This document shows positions 54,050 to 64,000 of a stretch of DNA of 64,000 nucleotides, piece after piece. This stretch comes from Tanypteryx hageni (taxonomy: Eukaryota > Arthropoda > Insecta > Odonata > Petaluridae), in contig CM054113.1 of NCBI GenBank assembly GCA_028673005.1, forward strand, positions 68,801,850 to 68,865,849. Direction: 5' to 3'. Both the position numbers and the translations under genes were made by a program. The notes beneath the pieces were generated by a model, which searched no databases, was not told the origin of the DNA, and saw only the letters and a program-made list of their open reading frames with translations. Every line of letters begins with the position of its first letter. Positions within the stretch are counted from its first letter, which is position 1.

Positions 54050-54307
54050 GGCTATAGTAGTGGTTCTTAAACTTTGTCGCGGCCCTCTCGAATATCATGC
54101 AGCACCCTTTGAATTTAAAATAGCAAGAAGAAGAAACTTTATTGCAAATCTCTTCATTTTGTGTAACTATTAATAATTTTTATCGCATCGTTTTTCCAAA
54201 AGTTCCCTGATAAAATTTTATTATTCGTGACAAATTTATTTTTTGGCATTTCACCTTGCATCCAAAATAATTTTCCAACCCATAGTTTGAGAAACACTGT
54301 GCTATAG
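54050..54307. mobile_element. hAT-type MITE with TSD
   Basis: The element (54,058-54,299, 242 bp) starts TAGTGGTTCTTAAACT and ends AGTTTGAGAAACACTG, inverted at 13 of 16 positions. The flanks GGCTATAG and TGCTATAG match at 7 of 8 positions. AGAAGAAACTTTATT lies inside. It is non-coding. Confidence 0.75.
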
Positions 54308-55960
54308 CGCTCAACAAAATATGTACGTAGAAATAACTACTAGAACCAGATTTTTAAATGATGTAGATGAGGTGTAATGACACAACATGCCATACGCTTT
54401 CGGCGGCTCGCAGAACGATCATGTAAATGTAAATTACCCTCCTCCAATCCAGCAGAACGATGGGTGGCCCTAACCAAACTATCAACAAAAGATTCTCACA
54501 AGCATTCTACTGACTGTCCTAGAAAAAAAACGACCTTCGTTTCCGATCTATGTAGGAGTTTCAATTATTGCCGGCAAAAAATACCTCCTACCGCCAATTT
54601 ACAACTCTCCAGAACTATTTTGGAGAAATAAATAAGAGAATCGGACAATTCGCAATATATTTCCTCGGAAAACTTAGATAAAAATACAGCGAAGTTGACT
54701 TCAGATTGATGGCCCACTGAAATTCATTGTCGGGGAAATCAATTAACACCTGGCAGTGACAATACGTCCACGGCGGAAAAGGCTAATGGAGAAGTAGGAA
54801 GAAGGGGAGAGAGGTGCTGGATATATAGCTCTATAAATTGCTACTCGAGCGAAATGTGGGGATATTAAGAACGAATTCGAGAAAGCGTCCGAGAGGAATG
54901 TCCTTTGACGTAATCTCCGGGAACAGCGTTACGCTTTTAGCCCGTGCAAATTTATGGGGACGAACCTTTCAGGGCAGGCTCGTTTTGGTTGCAAAATCTT
55001 TACGCGACGAAGAGGGAACGGTTAAGATTTTAAAAAGTACCCCTGTGACCAGAATACGCAGTCCTGTGTTGCCGAAAGGATCGAAATTTCGACCGTCTTC
55101 TGAGAGAAGGTATCCCAGTAAAATTAAACAATTGACGATTTCGAGGAGGAAGTAGGAGATAATATAGCGTGTCTTTTTATTCGGGGAGGTGGCGATGCAA
55201 AGAGAAGAAGAAAGTAGCAGATAATATTGAGAGAGTTCTTTAGGAAAACGACATTAGGGCACTATCAACCGGAGAAACGCCTAAGTGGAGAAATAGGCCA
55301 AGAGGCTGATTCGCCAGAAAGACACAGATACACGCTTGGGTGGGGAAAAAACCTTTTCCCGAACATTTTCCTATCGAATCTTAGAGATATTTATACTGAA
55401 TTAATTCCTGTTAAGGAAAGTGCTCCACCTTTGTAGGTGATAATATTACAAAATTTAAGCGAGACACACCCGCAGATATAGAAAAAATTGCGATACAAAA
55501 TATGAAGGTGAAAAAACGAGTTTTTAAACAACCTTGTAGCATTCGGCGTGAAAGCACGGATCTTACTCTTCAGCAAGGTTCTTATACATATAATACATTG
55601 TATAATGAAACTTACCGGACATATTCTTTCACACTTGCAGTCCTACATACTCTTAACTAGATTTATGAGCGTGATAGTATTTGTCTGTCACAGAGGCCAG
55701 GAAGATTTTAAAATAATTGTCATTCCGTAAACTTAAGTTAGAAGCATGCTGATAAGATGCTAGAACTTGTCGTCAGTGCAGGCGATCGCAACAGAAACAC
55801 ATTTCCAAAATTATGTCAACCCAACCAATCTTAAAAAAAGCGAGTTTCTGTAAAATGACGTGACTGGATTCGTTCTTTTACAGGATTTAATAGAGAATTG
55901 TTAAGCCTTAATTTTATTTTATTACTTAGATTGACGTAATATGTCTCCCAAATAGCCGTC
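54308..55960. other. Spacer, no gene recognised
   Basis: The ORFs of 84 and 105 codons at 54,377 and 54,838 lack recognisable domains. Nothing else was seen. Confidence 0.4.
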
Positions 55961-56080
55961 CAAAGTTCAGGTAAACCGTATCCACATTTCGTCAACAAAC
56001 CACCACTGATAATGTCTGCTTTATAGCCGAAATGCGCATCTGGTTTTCCAAGCCTTTTAACGGCAATTGGAAAGAAATAC
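55961..56080 (+). repeat. Palindromic hammerhead-like repeat, copy 5 (right arm)
   Basis: From 56,006: CTGATAA (one change from CTGANGA), TGTCTGCTTTATAGCC, GAAA, TGCGCATC, TGGTTTTCC. CCTTTTAACGGCAATTGGAA then follows as the arm flank. ACCA before and TGGT after the core give a 4-bp stem I. The stem III sequence ATGCGCAT is a perfect 8-nt palindrome. Confidence 0.55.
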
Positions 56081-56619
56081 TGTCACTAAGCAATTAGTAT
56101 ATGCTTCAGAAAAAAATTATAATTGGCCTAATTTGAAGCTAAGAACTCTCTCGCCTAACGCAACCATTATTTTCATCAACTCCGAGTGTTGGAATCGGCC
56201 TCAAATAACGATCCATCCGAAACCTCGGCAGTTTGAAAATTTCGAACGAATCCGAAAAGGAGAAAAGATCCCTTTTCATTCAGACAGCTGCCAAATTTCT
56301 GAGCAATTATCGACGGCGGGGCGATAATTTTTGCGCCATAACCCTCGCACATTAGAGAATAAAAAAACACGAACAGAGAGCTACCCTTTTCATCCCGCTC
56401 ATTCGCTTCATAAGAAACTTCACATCACCCATCGTGCGTCGGACATTCGGCGAGATCGACCGCCAACGCCCGCTCTGACGGGAATCGCAGCAAATAAAAC
56501 GATAAAAAATGACGAACGGGGATCGAGCAAACTGTTTCGAAAAGTTTCATTTGTGTCCGCTCGCGGCGAGAATGAACATCGACATCATACTAGAGCCGAT
56601 ATATATCTTGCATGCGTCA
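56081..56619. other. Spacer, no gene recognised
   Basis: The 162-codon ORF at 56,331-56,819 has a nondescript N-terminal half and then reads the purine tract as Glu/Arg/Gly/Lys. I do not regard it as a gene. Confidence 0.4.
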
Positions 56620-57000
56620 TAAGATGGCATGAGAGGGAGGGAGGGAGTGAGAGAGAGAGAGAGAGGGAGGGAGAGAGGAGAGATAAAGAGGGAGAGAAAG
56701 ATGGGAGAAAAGGGGAGCGAGGGAGGAAGGAGGAAGAGAGAAAGAGATGTGAAAGAGGAAGGATGGGGGGGGTGGGAGGGGGAGAGGGAGGAAGGAGAAA
56801 AAGAGAGAGGGGGAAATAGGGAGGAGTGAGAACGAGGGAGGGAGAAAAAGGGAGGGAGAAAAAGGAAGGCAGAAAATGGGAGGGAGAAAAAGGGAGGCAG
56901 AAAAAGGGAGGGAAGAAGAGAGGGAGGGGGAGGAAGAAAGAAAGAGGGAGGGAGAGAGAGAAAGGGGGAAAGAGAAAGATAGAGGGGGAGAAAACGTGAG
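56620..57000 (+). repeat. Long polypurine tract
   Basis: About 370 bases nearly free of pyrimidines on the plus strand, with GGGAGGGAGAAAAAGG-type units repeated at 56,838-56,910. Confidence 0.85.
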
Positions 57001-57004
57001 ATAG

Positions 57005-57300
57005 GTATATAGATAAATGTCTTTATTCGGGCGAAATTTAGACCATAAGGTTCACTCTTACATTTAACCCTTCGTTAATGTTAAGCTACATTATACTAAA
57101 ATACCTTAAATTACATCAAAAACGATTAAGATAATAAAATACTCATACGGACAGAGAAAGAGAGACATAGATAGGCACATACTCAGGAAAACTTCTAAGA
57201 AAGACAAGGTATTTGTGGGCAAACCCTAGGAAGGACCTTGCTTGGTCAACCTAGTAAAAACCCAAGCAGGATAACATCCACTAAGTGAAAGGGGGGTGGA
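57005..57300 (-). mobile_element. Possible retroposed 3' end
   Basis: Reversed, the segment ends TTTCGCCCGAATAAAGACAT, with an AATAAA polyadenylation-type signal just before the terminus. The body is TTACTAGGTTGACCAAGCAA onward. A SINE or LINE 3' end, or a retroposed mRNA end, is possible. No family was recognised and no target duplication seen. Confidence 0.3.
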
Positions 57301-58480
57301 AATAACCCGCGAAAATCCTAGATACATAAAAGAACAATATGAACGATACAATAACAAAATAAAGTGAAAAATCAAAAATTAAATGTCAATATAGCAGGTT
57401 AAAAATATAATAATAATAGAGGTAGAGGGAGAAGGATACTGAGAGTTAAAGAGATGAACGTGAAGGAAAGGAATGAACGAGAGTGACCGAGGGAGCGATC
57501 GAACTGAAACAAAAAGGGGTGGGGAGGTAAAGGAACGTTGAAAGGGGTCAGATGTAGCGGCGGGAGAGAAGTGGACGTATCAAGTGTGCGGTCGATCACC
57601 CATCCTCGACACCCCTCTTCCTTTCCTTCCTTCAGACCGCAATTCACTCGTGCATCCAGACTCGCATCACGCGACGAAACGCACGCGCACACGCCCGCCG
57701 TACTCACGTGTGACAGCACCGAGGTGGAGAAATAAATACATTTTACAACCCGCAAAAGCCGCCGACGGTGTGTGTCTCAAAAAGCAAGAAGATGCCACCG
57801 AACCGTGCTCGCCGTCGATTCGAAAAAAAAAAAACGTCCTTCTTAAGTCTTTCTTTGTGCGGTTTTATTTATTTTTGTCCTTTCTCTAGGAATTAGAGAT
57901 TCCGCACGCGCCTCTTATGCGTTCCCCGGCGTCGGATTTTTCGGGCTCTCGCGGAATCTTGAATCGTTCGGGGCAACGATCCTCCATTTTTATATCCACG
58001 GAGAAGGAACGCGTTAGGACTCCCGATGCGATGAGGGGAACCGGATGAAATTTTAACGACCTATTTAGCAAACATTCATTCTTAAATGGGGAATCCACAG
58101 AAATCCTAATTAAAAAAAGATTTGTGATTTGCATTCGAACAATCGAACCTTTGGGAATTTCGATCGCGGTTCATAGAAACTTCTTTCGCATTTTTTATTT
58201 GGGTGACGCTGGCAATTCTTTAGATAAAAAAACGGTTGAGTAAGGCATACAAATGCGTCTAATTTTTAAAGAGACCTTCATAGCTGGCAAGCCGAAGGCT
58301 GCAAACTGCAATAAACCAGGGGTTTTCATCAATATAAAAAATATTTGTCCCTCTGCGTGACATCAATAAATTCAACAGTACTGCTGACAAAAAGTGATTC
58401 ATATAACTAAAGATGTCTTGAATATGACAAATATGATAGTTACAATATCGAGCATAATAAAAATGGCAAAATTATTTTGA
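57301..58480. other. Spacer, no gene recognised
   Basis: Moderately CpG-rich at 57,570-57,720. Overlapping ORFs (101-118 codons) without motifs. Confidence 0.4.
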
Positions 58481-58485
58481 AAGTA

Positions 58486-58569
<84 letters not shown>

Positions 58570-58574
58570 TACTT
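58481..58574. repeat. Perfect 94-bp palindrome built on (TA)n
   Basis: AAGTACC, then 80 bases of alternating TA (58,488-58,567), then GGTACTT form an uninterrupted perfect palindrome. The non-TA caps show that symmetry extends past the microsatellite. A mariner relic follows 33 bp later. Confidence 0.9.
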
Positions 58575-58606
58575 GTCCTGTTACTAGGCCGCAGGCAACT
58601 CCACCA

Positions 58607-59236
58607 GTGCAGACAACGCTGCACCAGCCAAGCATCAGTTGGAAATTGGCGACTGTACTGAATAAAGGTGAAAAGGATGAGGTGCGATCGGTAATACGTT
58701 TTCTGTGGGCAAAACACACCCAACCTGTGGAAATCCACTGTAAGCTTGTACCAATATATGGCCCTGGTGTAATGTCAGTGCAGCATGTGCGGAAGAGTTG
58801 TCGTGAGTTCAAAAATGGTCGGATGGGCGTAGTGGACGAAAGCAGGAGTGGGCATCCATCCACATCATCCGAGCATGTTGATAACATCGATGCAGCAGTG
58901 CGGGCAGACAGACGTGTGTCTCTTATGCAAATGGAGCAGAGATTTAACCTTTTACATGGCACTGTATGGAACATTGTTCAAACATTGTTTCAAACGGAAA
59001 AAGATGTCCAAGAGGAGGCCGAACGATGGCTATGGCAGCAGGACGTGTCTTGCTACTGCCAAGGCTATGACTCTTTTATCTACCGCTATGACAAGTGCCA
59101 GAACAGACATGGTGACTACGTAGAAAAATATCTTAAGGATGTACCTGTATCTACCCCATGGGTAATTGAAAGTAACTCATTTGTACTTAAAATAAAAAAT
59201 AGGGAACCTTATTTTCTGACTCACCCTCGTGCGTGT
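58607..59236 (+). pseudogene. Mariner-like transposase relic lacking its catalytic centre
   Basis: The frame opens at 58,607 and encodes an HTH_48-type N-terminal DNA-binding region of mariner/SETMAR-like transposases: EVRSVIRFLWAKHTQPVEIH, YGPGVMSVQHVRKSCREFKN, DESRSGHPSTSSEHVDNIDA, ADRRVSLMQMEQRF. After HGTVWNIVQTLF (about residue 125) the family pattern stops. The next block, AERWLWQQDVSCYCQGYDSF and RYDKCQNRHGDYVEKYLK, matches the usual C-terminus. The whole D,D34D catalytic segment of about 150-200 residues is missing, yet the junction leaves the frame open. Beyond about 59,230 the frame reads a GT/TA microsatellite, so the last residues (CVCVC, YIYIY) are not protein sequence. A full family member is about 345 residues. 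The relic cannot transpose. A pure DNA-binding product is conceivable but unsupported. Confidence 0.82.
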
Positions 59237-59253
59237 GTGTGTGTGTGTGTATG

Positions 59254-59313
<60 letters not shown>
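59230..59313 (+). repeat. (GT)n-(TA)n compound microsatellite
   Basis: GT repeats at 59,232-59,250, then GTAT, then TA repeats to 59,313, directly after the mariner relic. Confidence 0.9.
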
Positions 59314-59314
<1 letters not shown>

Positions 59315-59343
59315 CAACTTACGGAAAAGGAAAGGTAAAATGA

Positions 59344-59644
59344 ATATATGGATGTCAACAAGGTGTTGGGATGAGGAAACCCAGTGAGCACTCACCAATC
59401 AGACGACTTCAGGTTGGCGAGGCCCCGGGGATGTCGAAGCGACACACGTAAAATAACACAAAAACACAGAAACATCACAAACGTAAAGCTTTCGGAACTA
59501 CTCCTTCTTCAGCTACAGAGAGAGAACTGTGTTATTTTACGTGTGTCGCTTCGACATCCCCGGGGCCTCGCCAACCTGAAGTCGTCTGATTGGTGAGTGC
59601 TCACTGGGTTTCCTCATCCCAACACCTTGTTGACATCCATATAT
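59344..59644. mobile_element. Foldback/MITE element with perfect 117-bp inverted arms
   Basis: Arms 59,344-59,460 and 59,528-59,644 are exact reverse complements across 117 bp, starting ATATATGGATGTCAACAAGG and ending GTAAAATAACACA. The 67-bp loop contains, on the minus strand, CTGAAGAAGGAGTAGTTCCG followed by AAAGC. This is a CTGAAGA/GAAA pattern like a hammerhead core with a GGAG-TAG-TTCC hairpin. The element sits between TA-rich flanks. Perfect arms imply recent insertion or gene conversion. Confidence 0.85.
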
Positions 59645-60207
59645 ATATATATATACATATACGTATGTGTGTGTGTGTGTGTCTGTTAATATTTTTTGGA
59701 AATAGGGAGCCACGAAAAATATATTCAAGCGCCAACTTGGGGACGCGAGTCAGATTGCCCATCCCTGTAATAAAAGCTTATCAAAATAAAAAACCAGTGC
59801 ATCGACACTAACGATGACAGCAGTGCTGCTGAAATTACATTACAGATACGGCAGTAATCTATACCATTCATTCGATAAAAATCAATAAGCAGGACGCACA
59901 ACGATTCATTTTTAAATTTGAGATCCTGGGTTAGACGAATGGTATACTTCAACTGAGGATCTCAGAAAAATAATCTGCTTATTACACCATTATCTTTCGT
60001 CGAGAGACGCGAAGTGCGCGACGACTCTAACTACAACGAAAAACGAAACCCGAGGAAATACGACTGCCGCCTCTAGTCAGCATAAAACAAATTAATGTGT
60101 CTGGGAAAAGACTTGTCTTTTAAAATACTGCATGCAGTCGTTATGGGTAACAGTTTTCATCCTGCCACATAATCTAATTCTGCGCATAGGAGACGGGACA
60201 GATCGGG
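59645..60207. other. Spacer, no gene recognised
   Basis: A TA then (GT)n run at 59,641-59,682 follows the foldback element. Nothing else was recognised. Confidence 0.45.
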
Positions 60208-60300
60208 ATATTTTGGCGCCCCAGCTGCATTCCAGTGCCCCCTCGTCTGTGTGGAGGCACTTAAAAAAGTTTCATGGCAATTAATTTACTGCCGCTATCA
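60208..60300 (+). mobile_element. CCCGGGCG-family hAT MITE, partial copy
   Basis: GGGATATTTTGGCGCCCC, CTGCATTCCAGTGCCCCCTC then GTCTGTG follow the order of the left half of the family (TTTTGGCGCCCCGGGC, CACTCCAGCGCCCCCCTCCG). Both termini are lost. Confidence 0.45.
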
Positions 60301-61084
60301 CCGTGCAATAAAAATCTAAAAAATAAAATAGAAATTTTAAAAGATATTTTTAAAAGAAATTCCATGGAAATTCCCGACCTATTCAGCGATATATTTACAT
60401 ACCGAGCCAAAAACTATCAGTCGGAATTAATTTATAGATACACCGAACGGCTCCCAAAATGGGAGTCATGAATGGTTTTCTGGAGGGTCGCGAAGACGGA
60501 ATGTATTCGTATCTGTTATATTTATCGGCGAATTAACCAACAAAGGCGGTGATTGTGGTAGATGGTATACGCTTGGTTTACGCAAACGTTTTATTTCGAC
60601 AGAGGTTACCTTGAACATCGACTGTAATGATTCTTCAAAGATAAGCGCGGTAATGTGTTCGAATTCTTCACGATCCGTGAAAAGTTTCCGTCTCAGCCGT
60701 AACGGTGGGAAGAGCGTTGATTCAATGACTTGGAGGAGATATGAATGAAAGGCTCGAATCTGTAGTATTATTGATCTCTCATGTAACACCGTTCACTTTT
60801 GTACAAAAAAGGTTACGGTGAAATCAACAAAGACAATTACGAACCCCCTACTCTATCCGAAAAATATTTAGGTACTTCAATTACTCATTTGTCTCGTAAA
60901 TAAAAACCGCATTCATTAAAAGTGATTAAAATTCTACGTTTGAAACGCCACAGAATTTACGCGAACAACACTTCTAAGCAATTTCACTGGAAAAACAATA
61001 GTACACAAGATAATTCAATTCTTGTTGATTCGGATAAAGCTATAAACAAATCAGAAGTTTTGACATTTTCAATTTATAACTAAC
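60301..61084. other. Spacer, no gene recognised
   Basis: A 107-codon minus-strand ORF (60,789-60,466) has no recognised motif. The remainder is AT-rich. Confidence 0.4.
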
Positions 61085-61425
61085 TAGCTTTAAGTGCACG
61101 GCGTTGCTCGGGCTTCTAATAACAGTTTATAGAAACATCGCGATTTCTGAAAATTTTCAAATCAAACTACGATATTGGGATTAATTCATATTGTTTATTC
61201 TTTTAATTCACATAAGTTAAAGAAAACAAATCGATATATGAGGACCTGCTGTACATCCGTCTGTCTGTCTGTGTGTGCGGGGTGGTTGTCGGGGTTCCCG
61301 GGTACCCTATGTTACCCGTAGGGTAATAGGAAGTCACTTGGCAAAGTTTGGTCAAAGGGTGTGGGAATGTATAGGGAACAGACAGACAAACAGACATTCA
61401 ATTTTATATATTAGACAAGTCACCA
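61085..61425. repeat. RTE-like interspersed repeat
   Basis: It begins AGCTTTAAGTGCACGGCGTT then GCTCGGGCTTCTAA and ends ACAGACAGACAAACAGACAT then TCAATTTTATATATTAGA. The pairing of a CGGCGTTGCTCGGG head with a GACAGACA..TTTATATATTAGA tail is widespread in invertebrate RTE-type non-LTR families or their SINEs. No RT coding remains. Confidence 0.45.
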
Positions 61426-61503
61426 TGTCACAAAAGAAACCGTTGTTTTAGTTCTACCGTTGGTGTTCCTTCAAAGAGGTCCTATAGAGCCAAGTTATTA
61501 ATA

Positions 61504-61687
61504 TATACTAGCAGGGCTGTAGTGGAGGGTATACGGTGGTATACGCCGTATACCCTCTGCTTTTTTCGAGTGAATAGGGTATATCCTCTGCTTTAAAAAA
61601 AAAACTGGGTAAGACCCTCCTTTAAAGTTTTATTTCCGTATACGGTATACCCTCTGCTTTTTTTGCGACTACAGCACTGTGTACTAG
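61504..61687. mobile_element. 168-bp hAT MITE with TSD
   Basis: The element (61,512-61,679) starts CAGGGCTGTAGTGGAG and ends GACTACAGCACTG (reversed CAGTGCTGTAGTC). The flanks TATACTAG and TGTACTAG match at 7 of 8 positions. Inside, GTATACCCTCTGCTTTTTT is present twice and a third related copy is diverged. TATACGG and CCGTATA words form short dyads. Confidence 0.75.
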
Positions 61688-62385
61688 TATATGTATTGAT
61701 AGGCACTACTACTCTTAAGATTCCCTCATTTACTGCTTTATAACCAAGGTCATAATCGGACCACGCCGACTTCGACCCGTGCAAAAAACAAGAGATCGAA
61801 AACTAGAGCATCTCCCCTCTTTCTGCAATCAGCTAAATTCAGAACTGCTCCCCAGGCCGTCTGCAGCGCGCCTTTTTATTTCCCATTGGCCTCCAGAACC
61901 AACTAAGCAGTTCATCCATTCCCCATCCTAACAATACCCCTTTCAACAAAGGCACACTTCGCATATACTCCTTCCCTCCTGATTCTATCTTTCCCTCGTT
62001 CCTACCCCTTTTACTCTCTCTCTCTCTCTCTCCCCCATTGTCGCTCTCCACCGGGTGAAGACGAATGGACAGGTGCCCGGACGAGACGTCTTCCGTCCCA
62101 TAATGCTCTTCGCACGCCATCCACCCTCTCTATTCCATTGAGGCGGGGGCATGAAAACTGCTGGCGCGAGTTCCGTCCGACATCCATTGATACGTGGACG
62201 TGCAATCCGCTCCCCTCCTTCTCCTCCCTTTGGGTCGATTCAAAAAAGGGGAGGAGGTCAGAAGGGAGGAAGGGAAGAAGGGGTGAGTGAAGGAGGGAGG
62301 AGTGGGAGATAAATCATAGGAGCAGTTTCTACGATTTCACCGGGAAACCAATGAACGATTCCAATGCAGATTGAATTTATAAATT
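61688..62385. other. Spacer, no gene recognised
   Basis: A (CT)n run lies at 62,014-62,031 within a pyrimidine-rich patch, with a purine-rich patch at 62,245-62,310. ORFs here read these tracts. Confidence 0.45.
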
Positions 62386-62389
62386 TTAT

Positions 62390-62540
62390 TTAAACTAGTT
62401 AATAAACAGCCGTTCACGGCCTTTTACAATGAGATTGTTAACTATGACAAAGGCGATCACATACAACCATCACCTGGGCAGGGTTCGAACCCGCTATCCT
62501 AGCACTGAGAATTATCCCTCAACCTAGGCCGGTAATAGTG
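62390..62540 (-). repeat. tRNA-derived SINE
   Basis: On the minus strand CCTAGGTTGAGGGATAATTC then TCAGTGCTAGGATAGCGGGT and TCGAACCCTGCCCAGG give a perfect B box (GGTTCGAACCC) and a plausible A-box region 35-40 bases upstream. The 3' part ends GGCCGTGAACGGCTGTTTAT then TAA, a hairpin plus AT-rich tail as in SINEs. The cloverleaf is incomplete, so it is not a tRNA gene. Confidence 0.6.
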
Positions 62541-64000
62541 ATCAAAAGGAATCCAATCCTAAATAAATTTACGGGCGCAATGGGGTTGTTAGAGATGGAC
62601 CACGTACTTAAACTAGAACATCCATAATAAAAAATAGGTGTTATCTACACAAGTTATTTTCATACACCATTACCTTATCTCAATGATTCATTCTTGATAG
62701 AATGCGAATCAGGGTGGTTTAAAAAAAAACTTCTTTAGGGACAAGTGACATTTTCAGAGGCACATGTGTCTCTTTAGGAATCTTATCCTTACTTCAGACG
62801 ATGTTTGACAGAAGGTAATAGATAAAAAGCAGAAAAAATTAATGTTCAGAAGATGACTTTGTAAAATGAAATAGTTTGTTTCATCTCGAACGAAAAGAGG
62901 AATTTAACGTTTTTATTTTTTTCTGCTCTATATCCGAGTGACGGCTCCAACAATTAATTATCATATTAAAAGTACGAGACTTGAAATAGTTAAAAGTTCT
63001 CAGGATAGATAATGATATACAGCTACAGCGATCATTTCTAACAACAAAAACAGCCAATTCAAACCCACATAGTTCCACAAGCAGGCTCTGAAATTGGTCA
63101 ACATAATTTGCCCGTGTTATTCATTACCGCACTGCATTTGGAAAAGAGATGTTCATTCGAACGTATTTAAGTAGCACCTTATTCACCAAGCAAGGAAAAT
63201 TATCCCGAGCGCAATAACGCAAAATATATCACGAAACGTACAATTTCAAAATAATCCTTACACCGGAAATCGATCGGGATTTCGAAGACCTCAAATGATT
63301 TCGATACATTCCCAATGCACGCGAAAATCCGGAAAAATTCTGCGTCGGAGTTGGAACACCGCTCGAACTCCGCCGCAGATACAGGTTGCCACCGGAGATG
63401 ACTCAACGTTATGCAAGACCGGCTGCCGGCCCTCCGCCGAAAGATATTCCCCATCAAACTTTCCGCTGATAACTCACACGAGCATGTTAATTTCCTACAT
63501 GGAAACGTCCCTTAATGTCTTCAAGGTTCAGCGATTAGGTCCGATAGCCGCGATTGCGGTCGCCTTTGAAAACCGCCGCCTTCTTCCGACTCGGGTCGGA
63601 CCCACGCCATCGAGCTATCGCCCTTCGAAGCGATAAAGAAAAGATTACGGAGGAACGCAAGCACATCGTGATGTCTCTCCCGAAAGGTTTTGTATCCTCG
63701 TCCTCTCCTTGCCTCAACCTAACGGTTTTATTTTTCGGGAGATAATAAAATAATTACGAAACCGTGGAACGATAAGGTTCGGGATGAGGAGGACCATAAA
63801 ACTCGCGAACGCCCCTAAGCTCCTTAAAGATACGATTTCGTTTTGAAATCGCATCGCCCGCGGACATCGTGAAAACACAGACCGCTGGCCAAAAGAACGC
63901 AGCATTAAAAAGGAAAACGATCATCTTCGCTTCCACAAAAACGAGATACCCTACGCGAAATTCGCGAAAGAATTACCAAGCTCACCTCGCGGCTGAAATC
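62541..64000. other. Spacer, no gene recognised
   Basis: AT-rich to about 63,290, then CpG-rich with overlapping ORFs (113 codons plus at 63,295, others on both strands). No motif was recognised. Confidence 0.35.

Noticed and set aside
56331..56819. 162-codon ORF on the plus strand
   Set aside because: Its second half is a direct reading of the GA-rich tract (Glu/Arg/Gly/Lys only), and the first half has no recognisable feature.
58399..58974. 191-codon minus-strand ORF with YIYIYI repeats
   Set aside because: It reads the TA palindrome and the antisense of the mariner relic.
59480..59512. Foldback-loop motif as a definite hammerhead ribozyme
   Set aside because: The boxes and a small hairpin are present, but I could not find a convincing stem I or UH site. 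It is kept only as an observation in the foldback finding.
1..64000. CRISPR arrays, bacterial operons, rRNA genes or integrated viral genes
   Set aside because: No regularly spaced direct repeats, no rRNA-like conserved blocks and no viral protein signatures were seen. The content is eukaryotic repeat DNA.

Overview
This is a eukaryotic, almost certainly arthropod-type, intergenic window built from decayed transposable elements and low-complexity DNA. It has no bacterial gene layout, operons or Shine-Dalgarno signals. No complete host gene is visible. The recognisable proteins are relics of metazoan transposases (hAT, mariner) and LINE reverse-transcriptase tails. The base composition is AT-rich with unsuppressed CpG, and long GA-rich, (TA)n and (GT)n tracts recur. 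I cannot name the species. The taxonomic call rests only on the repeat types and on one possible chemoreceptor-like exon.

Layout. 1-6 kb: ends of non-autonomous hAT elements, a purine-rich tract, and a tandem pogo/Tigger-like module. 8.3-10.7 kb: a LINE 3' end (minus strand), a pogo-like end and the first copy of a palindromic hammerhead-like repeat. 12.8-13.5 kb: two MITEs. 14.9-16.1 kb: an unclassified, internally repetitive segment. 17.3-19.9 kb: a tRNA-like SINE piece, rearranged arms of the hammerhead-like repeat, a 32-bp tandem repeat in a GA tract, and a hAT MITE with a perfect 8-bp target-site duplication (TSD). 21-25.5 kb: a broken autonomous hAT of the ZMYM1-like/DUF4371 type, abutting another copy of that MITE. 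32.15-34.45 kb: a second hAT (BED/TTF-type finger, minus strand) with terminal inverted repeats and a perfect TSD. 36.7-42.8 kb: LINE tails, a nested composite (hammerhead-like repeat hit by a LINE tail and a hAT MITE), a pogo-like MITE and a head-to-head hammerhead-like pair. 47.2-54.3 kb: the best preserved hammerhead-like copy, more MITEs, and a 132-codon multi-pass membrane ORF with a consensus splice donor. 56-62.5 kb: a 370-bp purine tract, a 94-bp perfect (TA)n palindrome, a mariner relic lacking its catalytic centre, a foldback element with 117-bp perfect arms, an RTE-like repeat, a 168-bp hAT MITE and a tRNA-derived SINE.

The most interesting signal is a family of at least six palindromic repeats. 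Their arms carry a hammerhead-ribozyme-like core: CTGANGA, a hairpin, GAAA, then a short self-complementary stem III and a UH cleavage site. Two copies (39.78 kb and 47.28 kb) keep all core residues. Hammerheads with very short palindromic stem III are known from Penelope-like retroelements and retrozymes, so this family may be a non-autonomous relative, but no reverse transcriptase for it is visible here. Everything is inferred by eye; no database search or folding program was run.
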